Below are positions 35,404 to 43,916 of a stretch of DNA of 64,000 bases, piece by piece. Within the stretch, counting starts at the first letter, position 1. Each line of letters starts with the position of its first letter. A program made the translations under genes and the position numbers. The notes beneath the pieces are model-generated. The model had not been told where the DNA came from. It did not search any database and saw only the letters and a program-made list of their open reading frames with translations. Source of the stretch: Haloechinothrix aidingensis (GTDB taxonomy: Bacteria > Actinomycetota > Actinomycetes > Mycobacteriales > Pseudonocardiaceae); NCBI RefSeq assembly GCF_013450155.1, contig NZ_JACCKD010000003.1, positions 434,001 to 498,000 on the forward strand, read 5' to 3'.

Positions 35404-35447
35404 CAGGCTTTTACCTCCACGAGCGCGCCAAACGCGTTCATCGGCAT
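35403..35447 (-). CDS. Mini-ORF 1 at the carA-carB junction
   Basis: An open frame encoding [14 protein letters not shown]. Its ATG overlaps the carA stop (TGATG) and its own TGA overlaps the ATG of mini-ORF 2. The ribosome-binding site (GGAGG, 10 nt) is formed by the last carA codons. It matches mini-ORF 2 at most positions, with the shared pattern FG[AS]LVEV[KI]A. The shared frame, start, stop and spacing argue that it is more than random spacer, but translation is unproven. Confidence 0.5.
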   Translation of the reverse strand: MPMNAFGALVEVKA

Positions 35448-36595
35448 CAGGACGCTCCCTCCATCAAGGACACGAACTCGTCGAAAAGCACGGCGGCGTC
35501 GTGCGGGCCCGCGGCCGCCTCGGGGTGGTACTGCACCGAGAACGCGGGCACATCCAGGCAGCGCACGCCCTCCACGGTGCCGTCATTGGGACAGTAGTGA
35601 CTGACCGTTGCCGCGCCGTACGGTGAGTCGAACCGCGCGCCCGGTTCGCCCTCGAGCGCGAACCCGTGGTTCTGCGCTGTGATCGCGATCCTGCGTGTCG
35701 CGGTGTCCATCACCGGGATGTTCATCCCCCGGTGGCCGTAGCGCATCTTGTAGGTACCCAGCCCGAGCGCCCTACCGAGGATCTGGTTGCCGAAGCAGAT
35801 ACCGAACAGCGGCACCTGCCGCTGAAGCACGTGACGCGTCAGCTCGGTCACGTGTGTCGTGGTCGCCGGGTCGCCGGGACCGTTGGACAGGAACACCCCG
35901 TGCGGCTCCACAGCGAGCACCTCGTCCAGGGTTGCCGTTGCGGGCAGCACGTGCACCTCGATACCGCGCCGCGCCATCATCCGCGGTGTGTTGCTCTTGA
36001 TCCCCATATCCACCGCCGCGACCCGGTAACGCACCGGCCCGTCGGGGCGCACCACGTACGGCTCGGCGGTGGTGACCTCGCCTGCGAGATCCGCACCCGT
36101 CATCGCGGGCGACTCGGCCACCCTGGCGAGCATCTGCTCGGTGGTGCCGACCTCCGCGCCGGAGAACACCCCCGCGCGCATCGCCCCGTGCTCGCGGATA
36201 TGCCTGGTCAGGGTGCGGGTGTCGAGCTGTGCGATCCCCACGACACCGCGCCGCTCCAGCTCGGTCTCCAGGGACCTGGCCGAGCGCCAGTTCGACGGCA
36301 CACGCGCGGGGTCGCGCACGGCGTAGCCCGCCACCCAGATCCGGGACGACTCGTCGTCCTCGTCGTTCCACCCGGTGTTGCCGATCTGCGGAGCCGTCTG
36401 CACCACGATCTGCTTGTGGTAGGACGGGTCCGTCAAGGTCTCCTGGTAACCGGTCATGCCCGTACAGAACACGACCTCGCCGAACGTCCGCCCCGTTGCT
36501 CCGTAGCCGAGGCCGCGAAACACCGACCCGTCCTCAAGCACCAGCGCGGCCGGAGTGCCTCCGCCGGTGTTCACCCGGAAAGTCTGTCTACTCAC
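35447..36595 (-). CDS. carA: Carbamoyl-phosphate synthase small subunit
   Basis: 382 residues from the GTG at 36595, which overlaps the upstream stop as GTGA. It is the glutaminase subunit feeding ammonia to CarB. The N-terminal domain begins ALVLEDGSVFRGLGYGA. The class I glutamine amidotransferase triad is present: the Cys in LFGICFGNQILG, and the His and Glu in FSVQYHPEAAAGP. The stop is within TGATG, shared with the start of the first junction mini-ORF. Confidence 0.97.
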   Translation of the reverse strand: MSRQTFRVNTGGGTPAALVLEDGSVFRGLGYGATGRTFGEVVFCTGMTGYQETLTDPSYHKQIVVQTAPQIGNTGWNDEDDESSRIWVAGYAVRDPARVPSNWRSARSLETELERRGVVGIAQLDTRTLTRHIREHGAMRAGVFSGAEVGTTEQMLARVAESPAMTGADLAGEVTTAEPYVVRPDGPVRYRVAAVDMGIKSNTPRMMARRGIEVHVLPATATLDEVLAVEPHGVFLSNGPGDPATTTHVTELTRHVLQRQVPLFGICFGNQILGRALGLGTYKMRYGHRGMNIPVMDTATRRIAITAQNHGFALEGEPGARFDSPYGAATVSHYCPNDGTVEGVRCLDVPAFSVQYHPEAAAGPHDAAVLFDEFVSLMEGAS

Positions 36596-37173
36596 TTCTC
36601 CTGCGCACGCCCTTCGATCGATCGCTGCTGATGTGTGTCCTCGGTGAGCCACGCGGCCCGTTCCGGCGCGGCGGCCCGCAGTGCGTGTATCCAGCGCGCG
36701 TACACCGACTTGTCGTCGGCACGGAAACCTGTGTCGACGAGCTCGTCACCCAGCCGCCAGGTGATCACCAGTAACCCGTCCACCCCCATGACCTTGCCCG
36801 CCATCCCCTTCGACGTGCGCGCGTCCACGAGGGACTCGCTCGGGATGAAGAACGACGGCGCGCCGGTGCGCGCCACGACGACCCCCGCGGTGTATCTCCG
36901 CAGGGTCGCCGCGCTGCGCATCCCCACCCCGCGCGCCACGATCCTGTCCTGCCAGTGCCCCGCGCTGGTGGTGGCGACGTAGACGCCGGCAACGGAGTCC
37001 CGCGCGGCGCCCGCGTCGAGCTGCTCCGGCACCTCGGGGAACGGCGCGTACCGCGAACCGTCCTCGCGCGCCTTGCGCCGCCATCCCCACCACATACCTG
37101 CCGCGAGCAGCAGGAATACCGCGAGCATCAGCATGCTCAGCAGGAACCGTTCCATCGGTCTCGTTCCATTCAT
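36592..37173 (-). CDS. PH-like domain membrane protein between pyrC and carA
   Basis: 193 residues from the ATG at 37173, which overlaps the pyrC stop as ATGA. One N-terminal transmembrane helix (residues about 7-29, [22 protein letters not shown]) precedes a soluble beta-rich domain. The same position is held by Rv1382 in Mycobacterium tuberculosis. The function is unknown. Tight overlap on both sides makes it an integral member of the pyr operon. Confidence 0.85.
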   Translation of the reverse strand: MNGTRPMERFLLSMLMLAVFLLLAAGMWWGWRRKAREDGSRYAPFPEVPEQLDAGAARDSVAGVYVATTSAGHWQDRIVARGVGMRSAATLRRYTAGVVVARTGAPSFFIPSESLVDARTSKGMAGKVMGVDGLLVITWRLGDELVDTGFRADDKSVYARWIHALRAAAPERAAWLTEDTHQQRSIEGRAQEK

Positions 37174-38528
37174 CCTTCGGTTGGGCTCGTCGCCGTGTCC
37201 CGTGCGGTCACCCGACCACGCAGCACGGTCGCCCGCACCCTGGCGGGCAACCGCATGCCCTCGTACGGGGTGTTGCTCGCGATGCTCGCGAGTTCCGCGC
37301 CGCGCACGGTCCACTCCGCATCCTGGTCGACGACCGCCAGGTTGGCCGGCTCACCGACCTCGATCGGCCTGCCCTGGTCGGGTAGCCGTGCGATCTCGGC
37401 CGGTCGCTCGCTCATCACCCTGGCCACGCCCCGCCAGTCGAGCAGGCCCGGCCGCAGCATCGTGCGAACCACTACCGACAGCGCCGTCTGCAGGCCCAAC
37501 ATGCCCGGTCGCGCCGCGGCCCACTCGGTGTCCTTGTCCTGCACCGCATGCGGTGCGTGGTCGGTGGCCACGCAGTCGATCACACCCTCGGCCAGCGCAC
37601 CGGCGAGCGCCTCGGCATCCGATGAGGTCCGCAGTGGCGGGTTGACCTTGTTCACCGGATCGTAACCGGTCAGCCGCTCGTCGGTGAGGAGCAGGTGGTG
37701 CGGGGTGACCTCCGCGGAGATCGCGGCGGGCCCGCCGGGATGACGCGGCTTGGCCCAGCGCAACACATCGGTGGTGCCCTCCGTGGACACGTGGCAGACG
37801 TGCAGGCGTGCCCCGGCGTGCGCGGCCAGGATGCAGTCCCTCGCGACGATCGACTCTTCCGCGGAGGACGGCCACCCCGTCAGGCCCAGCCTCGCGGCCC
37901 GCTCCCCTTCATGCGCCTGGGCACCGGCGGTCAGCCGGGGTTCCTCGGCGTGCTGGGCGATCACCGCGTCCAGCGCCCTGGAGTACTCCAGTGCCCTACG
38001 CATGATCAGCGGGTCGTCCACACAGCGCCCGTCGTCGGAGAAGATCCGAACCGCCGCCGCCGAGTCGGCCATCGTGCCGAGCTCGGCCAGCTTCGCGCCG
38101 TCCAGCCCCACCGTGACAGCGCCGACCGGATGAACGTCGACCAGCCCGACCTGCCGGCCCGCTCGCCAAACGTGCTCGGTGACCAGCGCGTTGTCCGCGA
38201 CAGGATCGGTGTTGGCCATCGCGAACACCGCGGTGTAACCACCGAGCGCCGCGGCAGTCGCGCCGCTGCGCACCGTCTCGGCATCCTCCCGGCCCGGTTC
38301 ACGCAGGTGGGTGTGCAGGTCGACGAACCCGGGCAGCAGTACGCCGCCCGCCGCGTCCAGCACGTCGGTGCCGTCGCCGGGGTCGCGTACCGACCCGGCC
38401 GGACCGATCTCGGCGATGACCCCGTTCACGGTGCGCACGTCCACCGGATCGCCCTCGCCGTACGGTACGGCGTTGGTGATCAGCACGCTCCCGTGGTCGC
38501 GCGCGCCGCCGGCGTCCTGCTCGGTCAC
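37170..38528 (-). CDS. pyrC: Dihydroorotase
   Basis: 452 residues of the amidohydrolase superfamily. It cyclises carbamoyl aspartate to dihydroorotate. The metal-binding motif is [15 protein letters not shown]. Further ligands lie in the [12 protein letters not shown] segment and in [14 protein letters not shown], which carries the catalytic Asp. The GTG start overlaps the pyrB stop (GTGA). Confidence 0.97.
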   Translation of the reverse strand: MTEQDAGGARDHGSVLITNAVPYGEGDPVDVRTVNGVIAEIGPAGSVRDPGDGTDVLDAAGGVLLPGFVDLHTHLREPGREDAETVRSGATAAALGGYTAVFAMANTDPVADNALVTEHVWRAGRQVGLVDVHPVGAVTVGLDGAKLAELGTMADSAAAVRIFSDDGRCVDDPLIMRRALEYSRALDAVIAQHAEEPRLTAGAQAHEGERAARLGLTGWPSSAEESIVARDCILAAHAGARLHVCHVSTEGTTDVLRWAKPRHPGGPAAISAEVTPHHLLLTDERLTGYDPVNKVNPPLRTSSDAEALAGALAEGVIDCVATDHAPHAVQDKDTEWAAARPGMLGLQTALSVVVRTMLRPGLLDWRGVARVMSERPAEIARLPDQGRPIEVGEPANLAVVDQDAEWTVRGAELASIASNTPYEGMRLPARVRATVLRGRVTARDTATSPTEG

Positions 38529-39463
38529 TGTTGTCCCTCCTCGGCTCCCGCCGCCAGCAGGTGGTAGAGGATCGCCATCCGTACATGAACGCCGTTGCGC
38601 ACCTGCTCGGTGATCGCCGAGCTCGGCGCATCGGCCACCGGCGCCGCGATCTCCATACCGCGCAGCATCGGGCCGGGGTGCAACACCACGGCGTGCTCGG
38701 GCAGCAGCGCGGCGCGGGCCTCGTTCAGGCCGAAACCGACGGAGTACTCCCGTGCCGAAGGGAAGAACGCGCCGTGCATGCGTTCGGCCTGCACGCGCAA
38801 CATCATCACGGCGTCCACCGTGGGCAGCTCGGCATCGATGGAGTGCGACACGGTCACCGGCCAGCTGTCGATGCCCGCCGGGAGCAGCGTCGGCGGCGCC
38901 ACCACCACGACCTCGGCCCCCAGCGCCGCGAGCAGGTGCACGTTCGAGCGTGCCACCCTGCTGTGCAGCACATCGCCCACGATCGCCACGCGCCTGCCCG
39001 CGACGTCGCCGAGCCGCTCCCGCAGGGTCGCCGCGTCCAGCAGTGCCTGGGTGGGGTGCTCGTGCATGCCGTCACCGGCGTTGACCACCGCGGTTCCCGT
39101 GCCTTCCAGCCAGCCGGCGAGGCGATGGGCCGCGCCGGAGGCCGGGTGCCGCAACACCACGCAGTCGGCACCGGCAGCCGACAAGGTCAATGCCGTGTCC
39201 CGGAGGGACTCCCCCTTGCCGGCCGAGGAGCCTCCTGCCGAGACATTGACCACGTCCGCGCTCATCCACTTACCGGCAAGCTCGAACGACACCCGCGTGC
39301 GGGTGGAGTTCTCGTAGAACACCGTGATCACGGTGCGGCCGCGCAGCGTCGGCAGCTTGCGCACTTCCCTGCCGAGCAGGGTTTGCTTCATCGTCTCGGC
39401 GCTGTCCAGCACCTGAGTCGCCACTTCCGGGGCCAGACCGTCGGTGCCAAGCAGATGTCTCAC
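38525..39463 (-). CDS. pyrB: Aspartate carbamoyltransferase, catalytic subunit
   Basis: 312 residues. It transfers the carbamoyl group to aspartate. Visible are the carbamoyl-phosphate loop [28 protein letters not shown], and the aspartate-binding [10 protein letters not shown] and [11 protein letters not shown]. No pyrI regulatory subunit is present, as usual in Gram-positive bacteria. The GTG start overlaps pyrR. Confidence 0.97.
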   Translation of the reverse strand: MRHLLGTDGLAPEVATQVLDSAETMKQTLLGREVRKLPTLRGRTVITVFYENSTRTRVSFELAGKWMSADVVNVSAGGSSAGKGESLRDTALTLSAAGADCVVLRHPASGAAHRLAGWLEGTGTAVVNAGDGMHEHPTQALLDAATLRERLGDVAGRRVAIVGDVLHSRVARSNVHLLAALGAEVVVVAPPTLLPAGIDSWPVTVSHSIDAELPTVDAVMMLRVQAERMHGAFFPSAREYSVGFGLNEARAALLPEHAVVLHPGPMLRGMEIAAPVADAPSSAITEQVRNGVHVRMAILYHLLAAGAEEGQQ

Positions 39464-40104
39464 GTCCGGTCCCCTTCACTCTCGTGGCGCTCCTGACCGG
39501 CAGCGGCGGCATCCTCGCTGCCCGTACGCGCCTGGTTGAGCAGCACGGCATCCCTGCCGTCGACCTCGTCGAGCTGGACGGCGACGTCCTCGTCCCGCGC
39601 CGTCGGCATGTTCTTGCCGACGTAGTCGGCGCGGATCGGCAGCTCCCGGTGGCCCCGGTCCACGAGGACCGCGAGCTGCACGGCGCGGGGGCGGCCGTGC
39701 TCACGTAACGCATCCAGCGCCGCCCGCACGCTGCGGCCGGAGAACAGCACGTCGTCGACGAGGATCACGACCCGGTCGTCGACTCCCTCCCCGGGCATTT
39801 CCATGTGTTCGAGCGGCCTCGTCGGATGGTGCCGCAGATCATCGCGGTAGAGGGTGATGTCGAGCGTGCCGTACGGGACATCGATGCCGGAGAAGGTGCG
39901 GATACGTTCGGCGAGGCGGGCCGCGAGCGTCGCGCCTCGGGTGGGAATCCCCAGCAACACCACCGGCGATGCCGCCTCGGAACCGAGTGCGGTCTTCTCG
40001 ATGACCTGGTGGGCCATCCTGGCGATGGTGCGCGCGACGTCGTCGGCCGTCAGCAGCTCACGCTGCCCGGCCGTCTCGCCCGCACCGCGTGTGTGCGGTG
40101 CCAC
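39460..40104 (-). CDS. pyrR: Pyrimidine operon regulator / uracil phosphoribosyltransferase PyrR
   Basis: 214 residues with a PRPP-binding loop ([22 protein letters not shown]) and the conserved RGATLAARL region. PyrR binds pyr mRNA when UMP is plentiful and may have weak uracil phosphoribosyltransferase activity. It is the first gene of the operon and its own leader carries a PyrR-binding loop. The GTG start has AAGGAG 7 nt upstream, inside that loop region. The C-terminal tail (about 25 residues) is a polar extension beyond the core. Confidence 0.95.
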   Translation of the reverse strand: MAPHTRGAGETAGQRELLTADDVARTIARMAHQVIEKTALGSEAASPVVLLGIPTRGATLAARLAERIRTFSGIDVPYGTLDITLYRDDLRHHPTRPLEHMEMPGEGVDDRVVILVDDVLFSGRSVRAALDALREHGRPRAVQLAVLVDRGHRELPIRADYVGKNMPTARDEDVAVQLDEVDGRDAVLLNQARTGSEDAAAAGQERHESEGDRT

Positions 40105-40110
40105 GATTGT

Positions 40111-40144
40111 CTCCTTCTCCGCCTCGCTGGACGGTCCGTTAAAG
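40111..40144 (-). promoter_or_regulatory. PyrR-binding loop in the pyrR leader
   Basis: On the minus strand the leader reads CTTTAACGG, then GTCCAGCGAGGC, then GGAGAAGGAG. This matches the Bacillus PyrR target pattern, in which a conserved TCCAGnGAGGC loop sits in a purine-rich stem. The downstream arm contains the AAGGAG ribosome-binding site of pyrR. PyrR bound with UMP would therefore block ribosome entry, the translational repression described for mycobacterial pyrR. No antiterminator/terminator pair is seen. Confidence 0.75.
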
Positions 40145-40245
40145 GATCAACCCCTGCGGAATCCCACTGACTGTAGCAGTACGCACTGTTCAATCGACCG
40201 GGTGGTGGCACGAGTTTGGACCAATTCCGCCACTAGATCGGGTTG

Positions 40246-40265
40246 ACCTGTTGACGACAACAGGT
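40246..40265. promoter_or_regulatory. Perfect inverted repeat in the pyrR-bldD intergenic region
   Basis: ACCTGTTG (40246-40253) and CAACAGGT (40258-40265) form 8-bp perfect arms around ACGA. It overlaps two TTGAC-type -35 hexamers (TTGACC at 40243 and TTGACG at 40251) that point toward bldD. It is probably a regulator-binding site for bldD, though the regulator is unknown. Confidence 0.5.
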
Positions 40266-40285
40266 AACCATTACGCTGAGTATTC

Positions 40286-40298
40286 GACTCACTGAGTC
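40286..40298. promoter_or_regulatory. Palindrome GACTCACTGAGTC upstream of bldD
   Basis: Perfect 6-bp arms around a central C, about 50 bp before the bldD start. BldD autoregulates in Streptomyces through a short AC/GT inverted repeat. This site shares the AC...GT symmetry but is spaced 2 bp wider than the consensus I recall, so the link to BldD is tentative. Confidence 0.4.
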
Positions 40299-40349
40299 CC
40301 CGCCGGCCGACACCGCGTGACGGGGCACACGAAACGGAGATGTGACCAG

Positions 40350-40841
40350 ATGGGCGATTACGCCACAGCGCTCGGGGCCAAGCTCCGAGGTATCCGACAG
40401 CAGCAGGGCCTGTCCCTGCACGGGGTCGAGCAGAAGTCCGGCGGACGGTGGAAGGCGGTTGTCGTCGGCTCGTACGAGCGCGGCGACCGTGCGGTCACGG
40501 TCCAGAAACTCGCCGAACTTGCCGACTTCTACGGCGTTCCGGTAGTGGAACTCCTCCCGGAGGGGCGCGTGCCCTCCGGTGCGGAGCCCGCCACGAAGAT
40601 CGTTATCAACCTGGAACGGCTGCAGCAACTTCCTGCCGAGAAGGTGGGGCCGCTCGCTCGCTATGCCGCGACGATCCAGAGTCAACGTGGCGACTACAAC
40701 GGCAAGGTGCTGTCCATCCGTACCGAGGACCTGCGATCCCTGGCCATCATCTATGACATGACCCCGGGAGAGCTCACCGAGCAGCTCATCGACTGGGGTG
40801 TACTACCCCCTGAGGCTCGGCCCGCCAAGGATGACATCTGA
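40350..40841 (+). CDS. bldD: Developmental master repressor BldD
   Basis: 163 residues from the ATG at 40350, homologous to Streptomyces BldD. The N-terminal XRE-type helix-turn-helix (about residues 5-70: GAKLRGIRQQQGLSLHGVE and VVGSYERGDRAVTVQKLAELADFY) binds DNA. The C-terminal domain keeps the c-di-GMP signature RGD (113-115), eight residues, then RTED (124-127), so dimerisation through tetrameric c-di-GMP is likely. The frame is open 11 codons upstream but conservation begins at MGDYATALGAKLRG. It is divergent from the pyr operon. The 177 bp after it, to nusB, hold no gene I can support. Confidence 0.95.
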   Translation: MGDYATALGAKLRGIRQQQGLSLHGVEQKSGGRWKAVVVGSYERGDRAVTVQKLAELADFYGVPVVELLPEGRVPSGAEPATKIVINLERLQQLPAEKVGPLARYAATIQSQRGDYNGKVLSIRTEDLRSLAIIYDMTPGELTEQLIDWGVLPPEARPAKDDI

Positions 40842-41018
40842 GAGCCTGTTCCCGGGCACGTCGCCGGGCACGGTGCCGCGCCCGAGGCGCACCCGGCGAA
40901 GCCCCGCGATCGCGGACGTGGGGCGCCTACCGAGGGACTGCGCCACCGCACCATGCCAGGCCCCGGCGACGCGGTCGCGCGCGGCCGGCGGAACGAGCTC
41001 CGTGACCGACCGGCGGTC

Positions 41019-41468
41019 CTACAGGACCGCGCGCAGTCGGTCCGCGATCGTGGCGATGCGGCCAAGCACGCCGTTGACGAACCGGGGCGAATCCTCGGTC
41101 GACAGCTCCTTGGCGAGGCCGACGGCCTCGTCGATCGCCACGGCATCCGGTACGTCGCTCATCCACAGCATCTCGTAGATGCCGATGCGCAGCACAGCGC
41201 GGTCCACCGCGGGCATCCGCTCGAGCGACCAGCCGTGCGCGTGCTCGGCGAGCACCTCATCGATGCGCTGCCGGTGTGCACCGACACCTTCCACGAGCGA
41301 GATCGTGTAGTCGCCGATGGGTTCGACGTCGAGCGAGCCGACCCGGCCCGAGGCCAACGTGACCGCGTCGGTGTCGCGCTGCTCCGCTTCGTAGAACAGC
41401 TCGACGGCCCGTAACCGGGCAGCGTGCCGTCCGAACGGCGCACGTTTCGAGGTGGAGTCGGTGCTCAT
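41019..41468 (-). CDS. nusB: Transcription antitermination factor NusB
   Basis: 149 residues, all-helical. It binds boxA RNA with NusE in rRNA antitermination. Visible are GRHAARLRAVELFYEAEQR at the N-terminus, the ERMPAVDRAVLRIGIYEML core and AIDEAVGLAKELSTEDSPRFVNGVLGRIA, the conserved C-terminal helix. It follows efp by 94 bp, the standard efp-nusB order. Confidence 0.95.
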   Translation of the reverse strand: MSTDSTSKRAPFGRHAARLRAVELFYEAEQRDTDAVTLASGRVGSLDVEPIGDYTISLVEGVGAHRQRIDEVLAEHAHGWSLERMPAVDRAVLRIGIYEMLWMSDVPDAVAIDEAVGLAKELSTEDSPRFVNGVLGRIATIADRLRAVL

Positions 41469-41562
41469 AGGTCCTCATCCGCTACGACCGTCGCTGGCAG
41501 GGCTCGCCGAGCACGCGGATCGCTCTCGGCATCGGCATGGTGGAAACGCCGGGAAGGCGGCA

Positions 41563-42126
41563 TCAGTTGCTGGAACGGCCGAGGTACCGGCCGTCCCGGC
41601 TGTCGATCTTGATCTTCTCTCCGGTCTCCAGGAAGAGCGGCACCTGCACCTCGGCTCCGGTCTCCAAGATCGCGGGCTTGGAGCCACCGGTCGAGCGATC
41701 GCCCTGCACCCCGGGATCGGTGTGCTGAATGACCAGCTCGACCGAGGTCGGCAGTTCCACGAACAGCGGGTTGTTCTCGTGGAAGGACACCTGTACCTCG
41801 GAGTTCTCCAGCATGAAGCGTGCGGCGTCCCCCACGGTCTCGGGTGCGATCGGGACCTGCTCGAAGGTGGTGCCGTCCATGAACACGTAGTCCGCGCCGT
41901 CGTTGTAGAGATAGGTCATGGTGCGACGGTCCACCGTCGCCGTATCGACCTTCACCCCCGCGTTGAACGTCTTGTCCACGACCTTGCCGGTCATCACGTT
42001 CTTCAGCGTCGTGCGGACGAACGCGCCGCCCTTGCCCGGCTTGACGTGCTGGAAGTTGACGACGGACCACAGCTGGCCGTCGAGGTTGAGGACAAGTCCG
42101 TTCTTCAGGTCGTTCGTGGTCGCCAC
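41563..42126 (-). CDS. efp: Translation elongation factor P
   Basis: 187 residues in three beta-barrel domains. EF-P rescues ribosomes stalled at polyproline. The domain I loop is [10 protein letters not shown] with Lys32 at the tip, the residue that acts unmodified or modified in other bacteria. The signature for domains II-III ([26 protein letters not shown]) is intact. It lies between pepP and nusB. Confidence 0.97.
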   Translation of the reverse strand: MATTNDLKNGLVLNLDGQLWSVVNFQHVKPGKGGAFVRTTLKNVMTGKVVDKTFNAGVKVDTATVDRRTMTYLYNDGADYVFMDGTTFEQVPIAPETVGDAARFMLENSEVQVSFHENNPLFVELPTSVELVIQHTDPGVQGDRSTGGSKPAILETGAEVQVPLFLETGEKIKIDSRDGRYLGRSSN

Positions 42127-42196
42127 TGGTTTCGGTCTCCTGTGCGGTATGCGATGTCGCCGTGCGTGACGCGGGCAGTTCGCAGCCCGGCGTCAC

Positions 42197-43312
42197 TCAC
42201 GACACGGTCACCAGGTCCTTGGTGGAGAGCGTCAGGATCTCGTTGCCACCCTCGTGCACCACGAGAGTGTCCTCGATGCGGACCCCACCGCGTCCGGGTA
42301 GGTACACACCGGGTTCGACGGTGACCGTCATTCCCGCGGCCAGTGTACCGGTGGCCTCCATGGCCAGCCGGGGCGCCTCGTGCACGTCCAGGCCCACACC
42401 GTGACCGAGCCCGTGCACGAACTCCTCGCCGTGCCCCGCGCCGTCGATCACGTCACGAGCGGCGGCGTCCACCGCCGCCGTCCGCGCGCCGGCCACCGCG
42501 GCACCGGACCCGGCGGCCTGGGCGGTACGGACCAGTTGGTACAGCTCGCGTTGCCAGTCAGCCGGTGAGCCGATCACCAGCATCCGCGTCATGTCCGAGT
42601 GGTAGCCGTCGATGCGCGCGCCGAAGTCCAGCTTGACCAGGTCCCCGACCGCGAGCTCCGCGTCCGTCGGACGGTGGTGCGGCACGGCCGAGTTCGCCCC
42701 GGTCGCCACGATGGTCTCGAACGCCGGTCCGGCCGCCCCGTTGTCCAGCATCCGGTTCTCCAGCGCCCGCGCCACCTGGCGCTCGGTGCGGCCCGCCCTG
42801 ATCTCGCCGTGCTCGAGCAGCTCGGTCAGCGCCCGGTCCGCGGCAGCGCACGCCGTCCGGATCGTGTCGACCTCGGCACTGTCCTTGACGATGCGCAGCT
42901 GCTCTGCCAGACCGGTCGTCCGGCGGAGCTCGATGGCTTCGGCCTGCTGTGTGAGGGCGTCGAACTCCGCGACGCTGACGTGCCGGCTCTCGAAACCGGT
43001 GCGGCCGTGCTCGTCGGGTTCGGCCGCGGCCCGCCGGACGAGCGCGGCCGCGCACGCGCGCTCGATGACCGTCGTCAGCTCACCGACCTCCTGCCCGGCT
43101 TGCTGTACGTAGCGACCGTCCGTGCAGAACACGGTGCGGTCCTCGCCCCGGCCGTGCACGAGCAGCGCGGCGTTCGAACCGGTGAAGCCGGTGAGGTAGC
43201 GGATGTTGCGCGGCTCGGTGATCAGCATCGCGTCGAGCTCGTGCTCCGCCATCCGCGTGCGCAGCGACGCCCGGCGCAGGGTGTGTGTCTTGTGGGGATA
43301 CGACTCGGTCAC
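42197..43312 (-). CDS. Xaa-Pro aminopeptidase (M24 family)
   Basis: 371 residues from the GTG at 43312. The N-terminal creatinase-like domain (LRTRMAEHELDAMLITEPRNIRYLTGF) precedes the pita-bread metallopeptidase domain. Metal ligands are visible in VKLDFGARIDGYHSDMTRM, FVHGLGHGVGLDVHE, TVEPGVYLPGRGGVRIED. It removes N-terminal residues before proline or acts as a prolidase. The pepP-efp-nusB order is conserved. Another 99 bp of upstream frame is open but not conserved. Confidence 0.92.
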   Translation of the reverse strand: MTESYPHKTHTLRRASLRTRMAEHELDAMLITEPRNIRYLTGFTGSNAALLVHGRGEDRTVFCTDGRYVQQAGQEVGELTTVIERACAAALVRRAAAEPDEHGRTGFESRHVSVAEFDALTQQAEAIELRRTTGLAEQLRIVKDSAEVDTIRTACAAADRALTELLEHGEIRAGRTERQVARALENRMLDNGAAGPAFETIVATGANSAVPHHRPTDAELAVGDLVKLDFGARIDGYHSDMTRMLVIGSPADWQRELYQLVRTAQAAGSGAAVAGARTAAVDAAARDVIDGAGHGEEFVHGLGHGVGLDVHEAPRLAMEATGTLAAGMTVTVEPGVYLPGRGGVRIEDTLVVHEGGNEILTLSTKDLVTVS

Positions 43313-43424
43313 CGCTCCCACCCTACTGGCGGGCCGAGACACCCGGCTGCGCGGCTGCTCCCGCGCGACCGGGACTGCGCCACCTCCGGCACCGGCCGGC
43401 GGGCGCGGCACTTACAGTGGAGGC

Positions 43425-43916
43425 GTGCCTGGCTGGTTGTTACGCGCGCTCGTCCTCGCCGCCGTCCATGCTGCTGCGAGCGTCTCGCTCGCCAAGGTCG
43501 CGGTGTTCCGGCCCACCGACACGACGGTCCTGACCTCGGTGACGTTCGCCGTGCTGATCGGCATCGCCGCCGGGTGGGCGGCGGTGGACAGCTGGCTCCG
43601 CCGCCCGGGGCGCGGCCGCACCTGGTTGGTGGCCGCCATGCTCGCCGCCGTGCTCGCCGGTTTCCTCGACGTCGCGGGCAGGGCCTTTTTCGTCGACCAG
43701 ACCGGTGTCTCCGCGCTCGGCGACGCGCTCACCAGTGGCGCCGCTTTCGTCGCGCTTCTGGTGCTGCTGCCCGCGGGCCTCGGGTTGCTCGTCGGTGGCA
43801 GGCTCGCCCCACCGGACCGTGCGGGCACCCGACACGCGGGCACGGCCGACTCGTCCGACTCCGACGACTCCGCCGGGGCCGCTCGTGATCAGCGGAAGGA
43901 CGCGCCTTCCGGGTAA
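43425..43916 (+). CDS. Small four-helix membrane protein (B-4DMT-like)
   Basis: 163 residues from the GTG at 43425, preceded by GGAGG at very short spacing. Four hydrophobic helices (about residues 3-22, 33-53, 66-86, 104-127) and a hydrophilic Asp/Ser-rich tail. It resembles a half-size drug/metabolite transporter family seen beside aroQ/pepP in actinobacteria. I recall it as B-4DMT, but the substrate is unknown. Its last 28 bp overlap the tail of the convergent lipoprotein gene. Confidence 0.7.
   Translation: MPGWLLRALVLAAVHAAASVSLAKVAVFRPTDTTVLTSVTFAVLIGIAAGWAAVDSWLRRPGRGRTWLVAAMLAAVLAGFLDVAGRAFFVDQTGVSALGDALTSGAAFVALLVLLPAGLGLLVGGRLAPPDRAGTRHAGTADSSDSDDSAGAARDQRKDAPSG

Noticed and set aside
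40842-41018. A possible small gene in the 177-bp bldD-nusB space.
   Set aside because: The frames here are extensions or shadows with no ribosome-binding site and Arg/Pro/Ser-rich composition; only weak short stems are visible.
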